Positions 44,363 through 54,022 of a DNA stretch of 64,000 nucleotides are shown piece after piece; the first letter of the stretch is position 1; each line of letters starts with the position of its first letter. The notes under the pieces were generated by a model that saw only the letters and a program-made list of their open reading frames with translations, made no database searches and was not told the origin of the DNA. Source of the stretch: Paraburkholderia phytofirmans OLGA172 (GTDB taxonomy: Bacteria > Pseudomonadota > Gammaproteobacteria > Burkholderiales > Burkholderiaceae); the NCBI RefSeq assembly GCF_001634365.1, contig NZ_CP014579.1, positions 2,046,001-2,110,000 of the forward strand, given 5' to 3'. The position numbers were made by a program, and so were the translations under genes.

Positions 44363-45679
44363 TCAAGGGGTTTTGGCAGTCCACCCTTGCGGATCGACCG
44401 GCCTGGATGATTTGCGTACTTTTGCGACCTGGCCGGCGGTGGCTGTCGCACCTTGATTTCCCCAGCCCGTTTGCACAAAACTCACGACGTCGGCAACCTG
44501 TTGATCGTTGAGCACCGATTCGTAAGAACCCATCGTCATCGCAGATGGCGCTGTTCGCGTAGCAGGCATGGACGCGCCTGAAAGGACGATATGGATAGCA
44601 GACGTGGGGTCGGCCGTTTGCAGCACAGGATTTCCGGCTAACGCCGGGAAGGCCTTGTCGTTGCCCTTGCCGTCCGACCGATGACAACCCGCGCAGCGGT
44701 CAAGATAGATCTGCGCGCCAGACGTGGACACGCGCCCGTTATAGAGTGCTGTCGCGACGGTTGCGCTGTATGCGAACGGCCCCGCTCCTGTCTTGTGCGG
44801 CGGCAATGACTTGAGGTAGGCAGCAATACTCCTCAGGTCAGCATCTGTCATGTACTGAGTCGAATGCGCCACCACGTCGTTCATTGCGCCAAACGATGCC
44901 ACGCGCGTCGTACGGCCACTTCGCAAGAACATGACGATATCTTCCGGTGACGTGGATCCGAGCCCGTCGGCAGCCTCATTGCGCAATGAAGGCGCAATCC
45001 AGCCGTCGATCGAGCCACCGCCCGAAAGATACACGGTGTTGCCCACGTCCGTCAGCGCTTTCTCCTGCAAAGCAGGGCCGCGTGGCGTATGACAACTGCC
45101 GCAATGTCCCAGGCCCTGAACCAGATACGCACCGCGCGCCAGTTGTGCAGCTCCATCACCCTCGTCGCGGAATGCGTCGGCTACGTGTGATGGGTCCGGT
45201 GCGAATATCGCGCTCCATACTTTGAGCGGCCACCGTATCGAAAGCGGCCAGGGGATCCCGTTCTCGCGATTCTGCTGTTTCACCGGCGTAACGCCGTTCA
45301 TCAGGAATGCATATAGCGCTCGCATATCGTCATCCGTAATGCGGGCGTACGAAGGGTAAGGCATCGCCGGATAGACCGTATGTCCTTCACGGGTCTTTCC
45401 GGTGCGCATCAGCGTCGCAAAGTCCTCGTAGCGCCAGTCCCCAATGCCTGTTTCCTTGTCGGGCGTAATGTTCGTCGAGTAGACGATACCGAGGGGGGTG
45501 CCTAGCGGATACCCACCGGCGAACGGCTTACCGTTTATGCGTGCGGTGTGGCATGCGGCGCAATCGCCGGCACGCGCGATATATTCCCCGCGGGCAATCT
45601 GTTGGGGATCGGCCGCACGCGCCTGGATGGCGAACAGAAGAAGGCTAGCGCTGACGGCGACGCGATAGTGGCGACTCAT
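44363..45679 (-). CDS. Triheme cytochrome c subunit of a membrane dehydrogenase
   Basis: 438 residues. A signal peptide (HYRVAVSASLLLFAIQARA) is followed by three heme-binding sites: CAACH at 40-44, CGSCH in the middle and CAGCH in the last third. This is the cytochrome subunit of gluconate 2-dehydrogenase/alcohol dehydrogenase-type complexes, passing electrons from the FAD subunit to quinone or the oxidase chain. The start at 45679 lies 13 bases after the stop of the GMC gene. The frame is open further upstream inside that gene. Periplasmic side of the inner membrane. Confidence 0.9.
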   Translation of the reverse strand: MSRHYRVAVSASLLLFAIQARAADPQQIARGEYIARAGDCAACHTARINGKPFAGGYPLGTPLGIVYSTNITPDKETGIGDWRYEDFATLMRTGKTREGHTVYPAMPYPSYARITDDDMRALYAFLMNGVTPVKQQNRENGIPWPLSIRWPLKVWSAIFAPDPSHVADAFRDEGDGAAQLARGAYLVQGLGHCGSCHTPRGPALQEKALTDVGNTVYLSGGGSIDGWIAPSLRNEAADGLGSTSPEDIVMFLRSGRTTRVASFGAMNDVVAHSTQYMTDADLRSIAAYLKSLPPHKTGAGPFAYSATVATALYNGRVSTSGAQIYLDRCAGCHRSDGKGNDKAFPALAGNPVLQTADPTSAIHIVLSGASMPATRTAPSAMTMGSYESVLNDQQVADVVSFVQTGWGNQGATATAGQVAKVRKSSRPVDPQGWTAKTP

Positions 45680-45692
45680 GATTTCGCCACCC

Positions 45693-47471
45693 CTACGCAT
45701 CGACCAGCGGCCGCGGGTCTTTGAGGTACTGCTGTCTGACCGCTTTCGCGCACCAGTACGCCAGCGCTGCGACCGCGCCCGTCGGATTGTAGCCAAGCCC
45801 CACAGGAAAGACGCCAGATCCGACGGCGAACACGTTAGGAACGTCCCAGCTTTGCAGATAGCGGTTTAACGCGCTCGTCGGCCTGTCCGGTCCCATGATC
45901 AGTCCGCCGGCCCAATGAGTGGTTTGATAGGGCCGCAAATCAAAGTGATCGCCGAAATTCTTCTGGGTGATGGTATAGGATTTGGGATTCATTGCCTTCG
46001 CGACCTGTTCAAGCTTCGACGTGACAAAGCGCGTCATGCGAATATCGTTGTCTTTCCAGTCGAAGGTGAAGCGCAACAGCGGCTGCCCAAACTTATTCTT
46101 GTAGGTTGGGTCGAGATCGAGATAGCAATCGCGGTACACCATGTTGGCCCCGTTGGAGTCGATCGAAACCGTGTTCGTGTAATTCTCTTTCACGGCCTTC
46201 TTCCATGCGGAGCCCCACTGAGGTGTTCCGGTTGGCACCGCAATACCTGAGATAGGTTTCGCACCCGCCGGGTTGCACCAGAGCACCGAGCCGCCCACGA
46301 AGCCGAGCGGACCATGATCGAAATTGTCACCATTGAAATCGTCGAATGCGACACTGTTTCCACCCGCTCCCATGAACGGATTGCTGTTAGTGTCCGTCGG
46401 AAAGAACGTCTGGATATTCGACAGCATCTGATATGACACGTTCTTTCCGACGGTTCCCTCTCCAGTGGCCGGGTCGTATTGCTGTCCAATGCCCGACAGC
46501 ATGAACAGATGAGCGTTGTTATAAGCGAAGGTGCTTGCGATCACAATCTGCGCCGGCTGCACCACCGTATTGCCCGCTGCGTCGACGTATTCGACGCCGG
46601 TCGCCCGCTTACGCGAGCTATCGAGCAGAATGCGCAGAACGTTGCAGTTGGGCCGAAGCTCGAAATTCGGCAAGTCGCGTAGTGCAGGCAACACGTTTAC
46701 GTTCGGCGAGGCCTTCGAATAGTTGTAGCACGCGTAGCCCGAACAGAAACCGCAGAAGTTGCAGGGTCCCATCTGGCAGCCATACGGATTCGTATACGGC
46801 GCGGAGACCGTAGCGGCAGGCGCGCGAAACGGATGAAATCCCAGCTCGCGTGCAGCCTTCATGAAAACGTGAGGTCCATAGGGCACTTTCTGCGCAGGTA
46901 ATGGAAAGGCATCGGACCTGTCGGCGTCAAACGGATTACCGTCGCCCACAATTCGTCCCTTCACACGGTAGGCCTGCCCTGAGGTTCCAAACACCTTCTC
47001 TGCGAAGTCGAAATGCGGCTCGAGCTCTTCATAGCTGACGCCAAAATCCTGGATCGTCATGCCTTCTGGAATAAACTTCGCACCGTATCGTTCAACGTAA
47101 TGTGAACGCAGCCTCAGCTCTTCCGGGAACATGCGCCAGTGTTGCCCAGCCCAGTGCAGCCCTGCGCCACCCACGCCCGTGCCTGGCTTGAATGCCCCGA
47201 TCTGACGGTATGGCACTGCCACGCTGTTGACGTCATAACGGAATGTGAATGTACTGGCGGACATATCCTGAAACAATTTGAACCGCTGCAAGTACGTCAG
47301 TTCGTCAAGCGTCGACGGATAAGCGCCATCCGGATAAGTGTCCCGATAGGTGCCGCGCTCGAGCGCCAGCACCTGCAGCCCCTCTTCGGTCAACTCTTTC
47401 GCCATGATCGCGCCGCCCCATCCAAAGCCGACAATGACCACATCCACGGGTCTCATCGTCCGGTCGGTCAT
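45693..47471 (-). CDS. GMC-family FAD dehydrogenase (gluconate 2-dehydrogenase large-subunit-like)
   Basis: 592-residue flavoprotein. N-terminal FAD fold VDVVIVGFGWGGAIMAKEL and VLALERG; a Cys-rich segment YGCQMGPCNFCGFCSGYACY near residue 235; and a C-terminal catalytic His region TTHWAGGLIMG with NPTGAVAALAYWC. The Cys-rich segment may bind an iron-sulfur cluster, as in related flavocytochrome dehydrogenases. It oxidises a sugar acid, polyol or alcohol; the substrate is not deducible. The order subunit 3 - GMC - cytochrome c matches known three-subunit complexes. Confidence 0.9.
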   Translation of the reverse strand: MTDRTMRPVDVVIVGFGWGGAIMAKELTEEGLQVLALERGTYRDTYPDGAYPSTLDELTYLQRFKLFQDMSASTFTFRYDVNSVAVPYRQIGAFKPGTGVGGAGLHWAGQHWRMFPEELRLRSHYVERYGAKFIPEGMTIQDFGVSYEELEPHFDFAEKVFGTSGQAYRVKGRIVGDGNPFDADRSDAFPLPAQKVPYGPHVFMKAARELGFHPFRAPAATVSAPYTNPYGCQMGPCNFCGFCSGYACYNYSKASPNVNVLPALRDLPNFELRPNCNVLRILLDSSRKRATGVEYVDAAGNTVVQPAQIVIASTFAYNNAHLFMLSGIGQQYDPATGEGTVGKNVSYQMLSNIQTFFPTDTNSNPFMGAGGNSVAFDDFNGDNFDHGPLGFVGGSVLWCNPAGAKPISGIAVPTGTPQWGSAWKKAVKENYTNTVSIDSNGANMVYRDCYLDLDPTYKNKFGQPLLRFTFDWKDNDIRMTRFVTSKLEQVAKAMNPKSYTITQKNFGDHFDLRPYQTTHWAGGLIMGPDRPTSALNRYLQSWDVPNVFAVGSGVFPVGLGYNPTGAVAALAYWCAKAVRQQYLKDPRPLVDA

Positions 47472-47546
47472 AGTTCACTCCTCACGCCCAGTTGGCCGCG
47501 TATGCGGCAGGTGGCATCGCGCTGGCCGCGTTGTCGGTTCTCAGAT

Positions 47547-48248
47547 TCATGCGGACGAGACTGGCGCAAGGGGGTAGCGTCGGCCATACTGCTCGACCCA
47601 GTCGATGTAGTCAGCGCGTGCACCTGGGAAATTGATCATTCGCCAAGCCGCCATCCCCTTGTTGCCACCGTGTTTCGGATCGCAGAAGTAGCCTTCCCGC
47701 GTGTTCTGCAGCAATTGAGTAAAGAAGTCGTGAGGCGGCACTGTGCCGATATCGATCTTGCCTGTCTCCAGTTCGCCGATGACCTGATCCTTTTCCTCAT
47801 TCTCGAGTTGCTCGAAGCGTTTCCCGTATTGTTTGCGCATCGCTTCCTGCAGACCCCTAAGCGCGTTCCGATACATGTCCCGTGGACTAAACGGCAGTTG
47901 ATAGCCCATCGTCGGCGGGGCTTTGATGAACGGGCCATGCATGTACCAGAGTCCACCGTACCCATAGGCTGTATTCATCTGCAAATCGATGAACTCCGCG
48001 ACACCCGCCTCCACCGAGCCTGGCCCCTCGCTATCCGCGGGAATCAATCGGTCCACGAGGGCGACCAGTGTGTCCCATTCATCGGCGGCAAAGAACTTTG
48101 GCCGATATGGCACGTCGCCTGCATCCTGACGACAGGCTACCGATACCATCATTGAACCGCCCACGGCCACCGCGGCCGGTGCAACGCTCGTCACGGTACG
48201 CAGAAACGCTCGCCGCGAAGGCGAGACACCGATAGTTTTCATAGCCAT
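47547..48248 (-). CDS. Gluconate 2-dehydrogenase subunit 3 family protein
   Basis: A 233-residue small subunit. The N-terminus SPSRRAFLRTVTSVAPAAVA carries a twin-arginine motif and hydrophobic stretch, so the complex is likely exported folded by Tat, with the GMC subunit carried along. The mature part has FFAADEWDTLVALVDRLIPA and PPHDFFTQLLQNTREGYFCD, typical of the Gluconate_2-dh3 family. First gene of the leftward redox operon, followed 75 bases later by the GMC gene. Confidence 0.88.
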   Translation of the reverse strand: MAMKTIGVSPSRRAFLRTVTSVAPAAVAVGGSMMVSVACRQDAGDVPYRPKFFAADEWDTLVALVDRLIPADSEGPGSVEAGVAEFIDLQMNTAYGYGGLWYMHGPFIKAPPTMGYQLPFSPRDMYRNALRGLQEAMRKQYGKRFEQLENEEKDQVIGELETGKIDIGTVPPHDFFTQLLQNTREGYFCDPKHGGNKGMAAWRMINFPGARADYIDWVEQYGRRYPLAPVSSA

Positions 48249-48567
48249 TGCCCTCTTGGGTCACGCCTTGCAAGTTTCGCTTTGCGTTGGCAGAAAAGCC
48301 GTCTTTCGATTCGGCCCGCCGGAAGCACACGCGGCGTTCTATTCCGAACATCATGATATGAGCCGGGGGGGCTGAAAAGTCCTTGAATTCGCAGAAGCCA
48401 CGCTTAATTATTGTTAAGTTGGTGCACACGGTAAATGTCTTCCGGTACAGCACTCAATCGTGCAGAAAACTGACTGACTGAAGCGAATTCCTTAATGCCG
48501 ATGGAAGTGTGATCTGGTTTTTAGCGCCGCATTTCTAAATAGGGGGAGTTGCCCTTTCAAGAGTTAA
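48249..48567. other. Upstream region of the dehydrogenase operon
   Basis: About 320 bases without a gene between subunit 3 and the IS5 copy. It includes an AT-rich part (48380-48440) that should contain the operon promoter. IS5 insertion at 48568 may have separated it from an original neighbour. Confidence 0.4.
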
Positions 48568-49750
48568 GGAAGGTCTGCAAAAGTCCTGGCATTGCGTTGC
48601 TGCTGAGCTATCCTGGAAGCAGAGCCAATTAGGTGGGGAGCAGTGTAATGACGCAACTTGGTCTTGGTCTGGATCTGTCAACGAAGCGCACGCGCAAGCG
48701 GGAATTTCTCGATGAGATGCGACGCGTTGTGCCCTGGTTGAAGCTGATTGCGCTGATCGAGCCGCACTATCCCACGGGCAAAACCGGTCGGCCGCCGTTC
48801 CCGATTGCGACGATGCTGCAGATTCATTTCATGCAGCAATGGTTCGGTCTGTCAGACCCTGCCATGGAAGAGGCACTCTATGACGTGCCGCTGTATCGCG
48901 AGTTCGCGGGTCTCGACGGCGGGATGGTCCGCTTGCCGGATGAAAGCACGATTCTCCGGTTCCGCCATCTGCTGGAAACGCACGGTCTGGCGGTGCAAAT
49001 GCTGGCGCTGGTCAATGAAATCCTGACGGAGAAAGGCCTGATGCTTAAGGCTGGGTCGGCAGTCGACGCCACCCTGATCGCCGCGCCCAGTTCGACAAAG
49101 AATGGCTCCGGCACGCGCGATCCTGAAATGCAATCAACGCAGAAAGGTGGCAACTGGTACTTCGGGATGAAAATGCATATCGGCGTGGACGCCGATTCGG
49201 GCCTGGTCCATACGGTCATTGGAACGGCGGCCAATGTTCACGACATTACCGTAGCCCAGACGTTGCTGCATGGTGAAGAAACGGATGTGTACGCGGACGC
49301 CGGATATCAGGGTATCGAAAAGCGTTGTGAGCCTGAGGCGGTGCGTTGGCATGTTGCAATGCGACCGGCAAAGCGCAGGAAACTGGATCTGAGTGATTCG
49401 TTGGACGCGATATACGATCAGATCGAACGCCTGAAGGCGGGTATTCGGGCCAAGGTCGAACACCCGTTTCGCATCCTCAAGCGGCAGTTCGGTTACATGA
49501 AGACGCGCTATCGTGGTTTGCCGAAGAACATCGCCCAGATCACCACGCTGTTTGCTTTGGGCAATTTATGGATGGCTCGCAGAGCTTTGCGCAAAGCTTG
49601 AAACACCGGGCCGATGAAGGCCATATGTCTGGTTGGAGCGCTCCGGAGCGCGGAAAACCCCTCGCAATCAGCTCACCAACAAAGATCTGAACGCCGAGGT
49701 TGCGCTCGATGTGAAAGGTAACGCTTCAAAGCTAGTTGTGCAGAGCTTCC
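48568..49750 (+). mobile_element. IS5-family insertion sequence, copy 2 (1183 bp)
   Basis: Inverted copy of the element at 1579-2761, with the same ends and flanking TTAA on both sides (48564-48567 and 49751-49754). Confidence 0.88.
48648..49601 (+). CDS. IS5-family transposase, copy 2
   Basis: 317 residues, identical to the protein at 1728-2681. GGGGAG is seven bases before the ATG at 48648; a GTG at 48633 is the alternative start. Intact and probably active. Confidence 0.9.
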   Translation: MTQLGLGLDLSTKRTRKREFLDEMRRVVPWLKLIALIEPHYPTGKTGRPPFPIATMLQIHFMQQWFGLSDPAMEEALYDVPLYREFAGLDGGMVRLPDESTILRFRHLLETHGLAVQMLALVNEILTEKGLMLKAGSAVDATLIAAPSSTKNGSGTRDPEMQSTQKGGNWYFGMKMHIGVDADSGLVHTVIGTAANVHDITVAQTLLHGEETDVYADAGYQGIEKRCEPEAVRWHVAMRPAKRRKLDLSDSLDAIYDQIERLKAGIRAKVEHPFRILKRQFGYMKTRYRGLPKNIAQITTLFALGNLWMARRALRKA

Positions 49751-49754
49751 TTAA

Positions 49755-50112
49755 CACACTCGTCGTTTCACATCTATTAACTCAAGTAAAGACGCATACG
49801 TCATAGTATGTTTTACATGTCTGAGTGACGGAATGCAGTACCGGGCGACGTTCTATGGTGGCATAGTCTGCTCAGGAATTATCGCCAGTCACCCGATCAT
49901 GAAGTGGACCGCTCGATATGGCGCGCTCTATTCAAAAGCCTGGATCGTCTCACGGTAAATCGCCCGGAACGTGGCCACGCCACGTGTCTTTACGGAATGG
50001 TCGGCCATAAACGCCGTCTCACTTACACCTGTCACGCAGTCCGCTTCAGCAGCTGCGCGCAGCGGCATGCGCATCACCCAGTCAAATAATCTTCGTGAAT
50101 CAAGGAGTCGAC
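49755..50112. other. Gap before the chloroperoxidase-like gene
   Basis: No gene is supported. It should hold the promoter of the hydrolase, which starts with a strong ribosome site at its right end. Confidence 0.35.
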
Positions 50113-50937
50113 ATGATGAATTTCAACACCGTCAGCGACGGCACTCAGATCTTCTTCAAGGACTGGGGTAAAGGAAAACCAGTGGTGTTCTCTCATGGCT
50201 GGCCGGTCAATGCGGATTGCTGGGACCCACAAATGTTGTTCCTGCTTCAGCGCGGCTATCGGATCATTGCGCATGACCGACGCGGCCATGGCCGCTCGAG
50301 TCAACCTAGCGAAGGACACAACATGGACACGTACGCCGACGATCTCGCCGCCTTGCTGGATAAACTGGATGTCAAGGATGCAACCTTGATCGGACATTCG
50401 ACCGGCGGCGGCGAAGTGACGCGCTATGTCGGACGACACGGCACGCGCCGGGTCTCGAAGGTGGTTCTCATCGGTGCAGTGGTGCCATTAATGGCTCAGA
50501 CCGCGGACAATCCGAACGGTGTCCCGATGGCCGTGTACGATGGGATCCGGAAAAACACCGCCCAGCATCGTTCCGATTTCCTGAAGCAACTCGCGGTGCC
50601 CGTGTATGGATTCAACCGACCCTATGCCAAAGTCTCGCAGGGGCTCATCGATTCGCTCTGGGCCGCCGCCATGATGGGCGCCATCAACGCGGAATACGAA
50701 TGCATCAAGGCACTTTCCGAAACCGATTTTGCGGAGGATCTGAAAAAATTTGATGTGCCAACGCTCTTCATTCAGGGAGACGACGATCAAATTGTTCCAC
50801 TCGAACTTTCGTCGATGGTAGCTTCGAAGCTAGTCAAGAACTCGACTTTAAAGGTCTATCCCGGTGCTCCGCATGGTCTGCCGCAAACCATGCCCGACGA
50901 AGTCAACGCCGAAATCCTGAATTTTCTCGAGACCTGA
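50113..50937 (+). CDS. Alpha/beta hydrolase, non-heme chloroperoxidase-like
   Basis: 274-residue alpha/beta hydrolase. It has oxyanion-hole [21 protein letters not shown], nucleophile elbow [19 protein letters not shown] (Ser), the acid in [13 protein letters not shown], and the His in YPGAPHGLP. This pattern is that of cofactor-free haloperoxidases/esterases. AAGGAG lies five bases before the ATG at 50113. A fragment of a close paralogue is left at 56182-56441. It lies tail to tail with the CMD-like gene. Confidence 0.9.
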   Translation: MMNFNTVSDGTQIFFKDWGKGKPVVFSHGWPVNADCWDPQMLFLLQRGYRIIAHDRRGHGRSSQPSEGHNMDTYADDLAALLDKLDVKDATLIGHSTGGGEVTRYVGRHGTRRVSKVVLIGAVVPLMAQTADNPNGVPMAVYDGIRKNTAQHRSDFLKQLAVPVYGFNRPYAKVSQGLIDSLWAAAMMGAINAEYECIKALSETDFAEDLKKFDVPTLFIQGDDDQIVPLELSSMVASKLVKNSTLKVYPGAPHGLPQTMPDEVNAEILNFLET

Positions 50938-50940
50938 GTC

Positions 50941-51504
50941 CTAACCTTGCGGCACGGGAATGTCGAACCCGTTCAATGTGACTGAGACGAAGCAGTAGTG
51001 TCCGACAAGATAGATCAGCTCGTTCGTGCCGCGCTGTCCAAACAGGGAAACGGCGCGGCGATATGTCTCCTCGGGTAACCTGCGGCCCGCGCTCAGAACG
51101 TGCGCTACGTCGTAAGCGAGGCCCTCTTCGTCGGTCATTCCTTCCGGACGGTTACCGGATACGAGCGTGGAGATGAATTGATCGCTCAAACCATTCTTTC
51201 TTGCCACTTCGCCGTGCGCATACAACTCGTAACCTGCATCAAAACGAGTACCGACCACGAGGATGGCGACTTGACGTACGCGGTCGGGGATGACGGCGAA
51301 ACGCGTCATGGCCTTGGTGGTATTCCAGATTGCAGCGCCGACTTCGGGCTCGTGAAGCCAGGCATTCCACGGACCCAACATTGCGCCATCGTCGCGCATC
51401 GTCGTAAAGAGGCTGTACTTCGCATTGACGCCAGATTTCATGTCCTCATACAGAGGCCGCTGGTCGATCGTAAGATCTTGCGGGGCAATTGGGGCAAGGC
51501 GCAT
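50941..51504 (-). CDS. Carboxymuconolactone decarboxylase (AhpD-like) family protein
   Basis: A 187-residue helical protein. The CMD core appears as VIPDRVRQVAILVVGTRFDA, then GYELYAHGEVARKNGLSDQF and the closing helix NELIYLVGHYCFVSV. The classical AhpD CxxC pair is replaced: the YELYAHG segment has Glu and His but no Cys pair, as in carboxymuconolactone decarboxylase-like members. The start at 51504 fits the family's usual MRLxPxxPxDL beginning; the frame is open to 51609. Its convergent neighbour is the chloroperoxidase-like gene, three bases away. Confidence 0.8.
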   Translation of the reverse strand: MRLAPIAPQDLTIDQRPLYEDMKSGVNAKYSLFTTMRDDGAMLGPWNAWLHEPEVGAAIWNTTKAMTRFAVIPDRVRQVAILVVGTRFDAGYELYAHGEVARKNGLSDQFISTLVSGNRPEGMTDEEGLAYDVAHVLSAGRRLPEETYRRAVSLFGQRGTNELIYLVGHYCFVSVTLNGFDIPVPQG

Positions 51505-51887
51505 GGCGTTGGTTCCAAAAGACAGGAAGCAGTGCTGGATAGGCGAAGCCAGTTCGGGTGTGAAGTAACTGGCGAGCGCCAAACCATAGTTCATCTTCGC
51601 ACCGAACACCCAGCTAGATGTTGGGAAGCAAACTGAACAACGCCCGCGGCAGACGATCAGCTCTACTTGTGCGAATCGATCGCGCTTTCCGGGTTTTGCT
51701 CACATACGCAGGGCGTGACACTCGTTTGCCCGTCGACGTGCCACAGGTGGGCCTGCACGAACGGCACCGCACCTTCGCCGATGACGATGCCGAGCAGCCC
51801 CGCCAGTGCGATCAACGGAGGCGCAGGTGAATGCACGCGCACGAGCGAGTAAAGCAGTTCCACGACCAGACCCGCGATGCGTCTGCG
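51505..51887. other. Gap between CMD-like gene and isochorismatase remnant
   Basis: A minus-strand frame (51663-51863) contains a hydrophobic run (LIALAGLLGIVIGEGAVPF) but has no recognisable family or ribosome site. It may be a fragment of a membrane protein. Confidence 0.35.
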
Positions 51888-52328
51888 TCAGACCTTCGTT
51901 GTCGCGCGTGCAGCACGCGGGCCTACCTGCGCTCGGTGACCGCCCTCGTTCGCATGCTCGCCGAGAATCTGCTTGGCATGGCGCACGCCGATGCCATACG
52001 CGCTGTGGGCCTTGAATATGTCCATGCAGCCATCGTAGGTCTCGGCACGCGCCCAATCACGTTGAAATTCGCACATGAACTGGAGCGAGGTGATCGGTAC
52101 CCCGCCGACCTGAATCATCCGCTGCACAGCCCGCTCGTGCGCCTCCTCCGTGATGTCGCCACACGCGTCGGTAGCGACGTAAATCTCGTATCCCGCGGCG
52201 CGCATCTGTATGGCTGAAAACGCGACGCATACCTCAGTCCACAGCCCGGCAACCACGATCTTCTTGCGCCGCGTCTAGTCGATCAACGCGAGAGCGCATG
52301 AATCAGGGGTCAATAGCTCGTAGGCCAT
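51888..52328 (-). pseudogene. Isochorismatase-like cysteine hydrolase, broken
   Basis: The ATG at 52328 begins MAYELLTPDSCALALID, the typical N-terminus of isochorismatase-family hydrolases, and then meets an in-frame TAG. The same frame resumes with TRRKKIVVAGLWTEVCVAFS (the catalytic-Cys region) and continues through YVATDACGDITEEAHERAVQ to a family-like end. About 90 internal residues that separate these blocks in complete members are missing. The gene therefore carries an internal deletion joined by a stop and is not functional. Confidence 0.8.
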
Positions 52329-53044
52329 GGATAGCTTCAGTAGGCAAGAAAGGGCTTACGGGCGAGAGAGGCGCAAAATGTCCAGACACACATCCGGTCC
52401 CTGCCGCTATCAGCGGGCATTTTTTCGCTCCCGTTGGATGAAACGTTACGGCAGAACGCTGATAAAAGTCGTGATTAATGGATTAATCATTCTTAACGAC
52501 CGCAACTCTTCGCCCAGCGATCTTGGCCTTGCCTGACCGATTGCAATGGCTCAACAACGCGCGAGTTTCGTCAGGCGGTTCCCAAGGTGGGCCGATCCTC
52601 AACTACTGCAGGCAACTTGAACAACGGATACCGTCGGCGCGATTCTTCCAAACTCACACGAGCCGGGTCGTTTCACAAAGATTCATAAGATTTAGCGTTC
52701 CGCAAATGATGCGCTCAAGTAAGCTCAATGAACGCTGACGATTCCACGTTAAACGGAATTGCCGTCAGGCCGCGTACGACAGCGATATGCAAGCCGCGCA
52801 ACGCTCACGGCGGCCGATGCTAAATCTCGCCGCTACGAGACACGTTCTAATCGGTGCCGCGCATATTTCCTTTCCGGGACTCGGACATATACGCGTCTGC
52901 GGAAATGCCTACGATTGGATTCCGGTGAACTACGAAGATCCCGGCAAGCATCAGGCTCGCCGAAACAAGCGGTCGGGTCCTTGAGCGTTTCATTCGAAGG
53001 CCTTCCCGATTCAAATCATCATGCTGAACAGGAAGAGATAGATC
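52329..53044. other. Long gap with no supportable gene
   Basis: About 700 bases without a convincing gene. Short plus-strand frames lack ribosome sites. A promoter for the following hydrolase is expected here. Confidence 0.35.
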
Positions 53045-53920
53045 ATGACAACGTCCACGCCTACCATCGTCAATCACACCCGCCGGGCAAACGGCATTCG
53101 CCAACATTACCTTGAAGCAGGCAGCGGCCCGGTCGTTGTTCTACTACACGGCTTTCCCGAAACCAGCTTCGCCTGGCGCTTCCAGATTCCGGCTTTAGCG
53201 CAGAAATTCCGCGTCATTGCGCCTGATCTGCGGGGCTATGGTGAAACCGATAAACCAGCAAGCGGGTATGACAAGCGCAATATGGCGCAGGATCTGATCG
53301 CATTGCTCGACGACCTCGGAATTGACAGGATTGCACTTGTCGGCCATGACCGAGGCGCACGTGTCGCCACGCGCTTCGCCAAAGATCATCCGCAGCGCCT
53401 GGACCGGCTGGTTGTAATGGACAACGTGCCAACACGCGTCGTGGCCCAGAACATGAACGCCCAAACCGCGCGCGCGTACTGGTTCTTCCTGTTCCATCTC
53501 GTTCCGGACCTGCCCGAAACATTGATCAGTGGTAAGGAAGCGGAGTGGCTGCATCATTTTTTCGCAGACTGGTGCTACAACCCCCATGCAATAGACGGCG
53601 ATGCCTTCGACACATATGTCAAGGCCTACAAGCGCCCAGGCGCAGTGCGGGGCGCGATGTCCGACTATCGGGCGAATGCCGAGGACGTTAAGCAGGACCT
53701 CGACGATGCGGATACCAAAATCACCTGTCCCACCATGGCCATTTGGGGCAAAGACTTCTATGCGGTGGGCGGAATGTTCGATATGAAGGTCGTTTGGGAA
53801 CAAATGGCCACCCATCTACGTGCTGAACCGATCGACCAGTGCGGACATCTGCCGCAAGAGGAACAGCCCGAGCGCGTCAATGCCCTCCTGCTCGACTTTC
53901 TGGAAACATGGAGAGGTTAA
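53045..53920 (+). CDS. Alpha/beta hydrolase, haloacetate-dehalogenase/epoxide-hydrolase-like
   Basis: A 291-residue hydrolase with HGFPETSFAWRFQIPAL, APDLRGYGETDKP, nucleophile elbow LVGHDRGARVATRFAKDHP (Asp), a cap domain, and the terminal His in IDQCGHLPQEEQPERV. Asp-Arg-Gly-x-Arg is the pattern of fluoroacetate dehalogenases and related epoxide hydrolases. In the cap, however, the His-Trp pair that holds the leaving fluoride seems replaced by Phe-Phe (AYWFFLFHLVPDLPE), so defluorination is doubtful. Its start is the ATG that begins MTTSTP; a GGAAGAG upstream supports it. Confidence 0.82.
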   Translation: MTTSTPTIVNHTRRANGIRQHYLEAGSGPVVVLLHGFPETSFAWRFQIPALAQKFRVIAPDLRGYGETDKPASGYDKRNMAQDLIALLDDLGIDRIALVGHDRGARVATRFAKDHPQRLDRLVVMDNVPTRVVAQNMNAQTARAYWFFLFHLVPDLPETLISGKEAEWLHHFFADWCYNPHAIDGDAFDTYVKAYKRPGAVRGAMSDYRANAEDVKQDLDDADTKITCPTMAIWGKDFYAVGGMFDMKVVWEQMATHLRAEPIDQCGHLPQEEQPERVNALLLDFLETWRG

Positions 53921-54022
53921 GGCGAAAAGGCAAACGCGCAACTACGACTGCCTGATTCATAGGGTCTCAAGGCATTGCGCGATTGCCGACGAATACACGC
54001 GGCGGAAATACCGAGGTAACCG

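Noticed and set aside
53045..53920. Firm call as fluoroacetate dehalogenase
   Set aside because: The fluoride-binding His-Trp pair is not seen, so only a general hydrolase call is justified.
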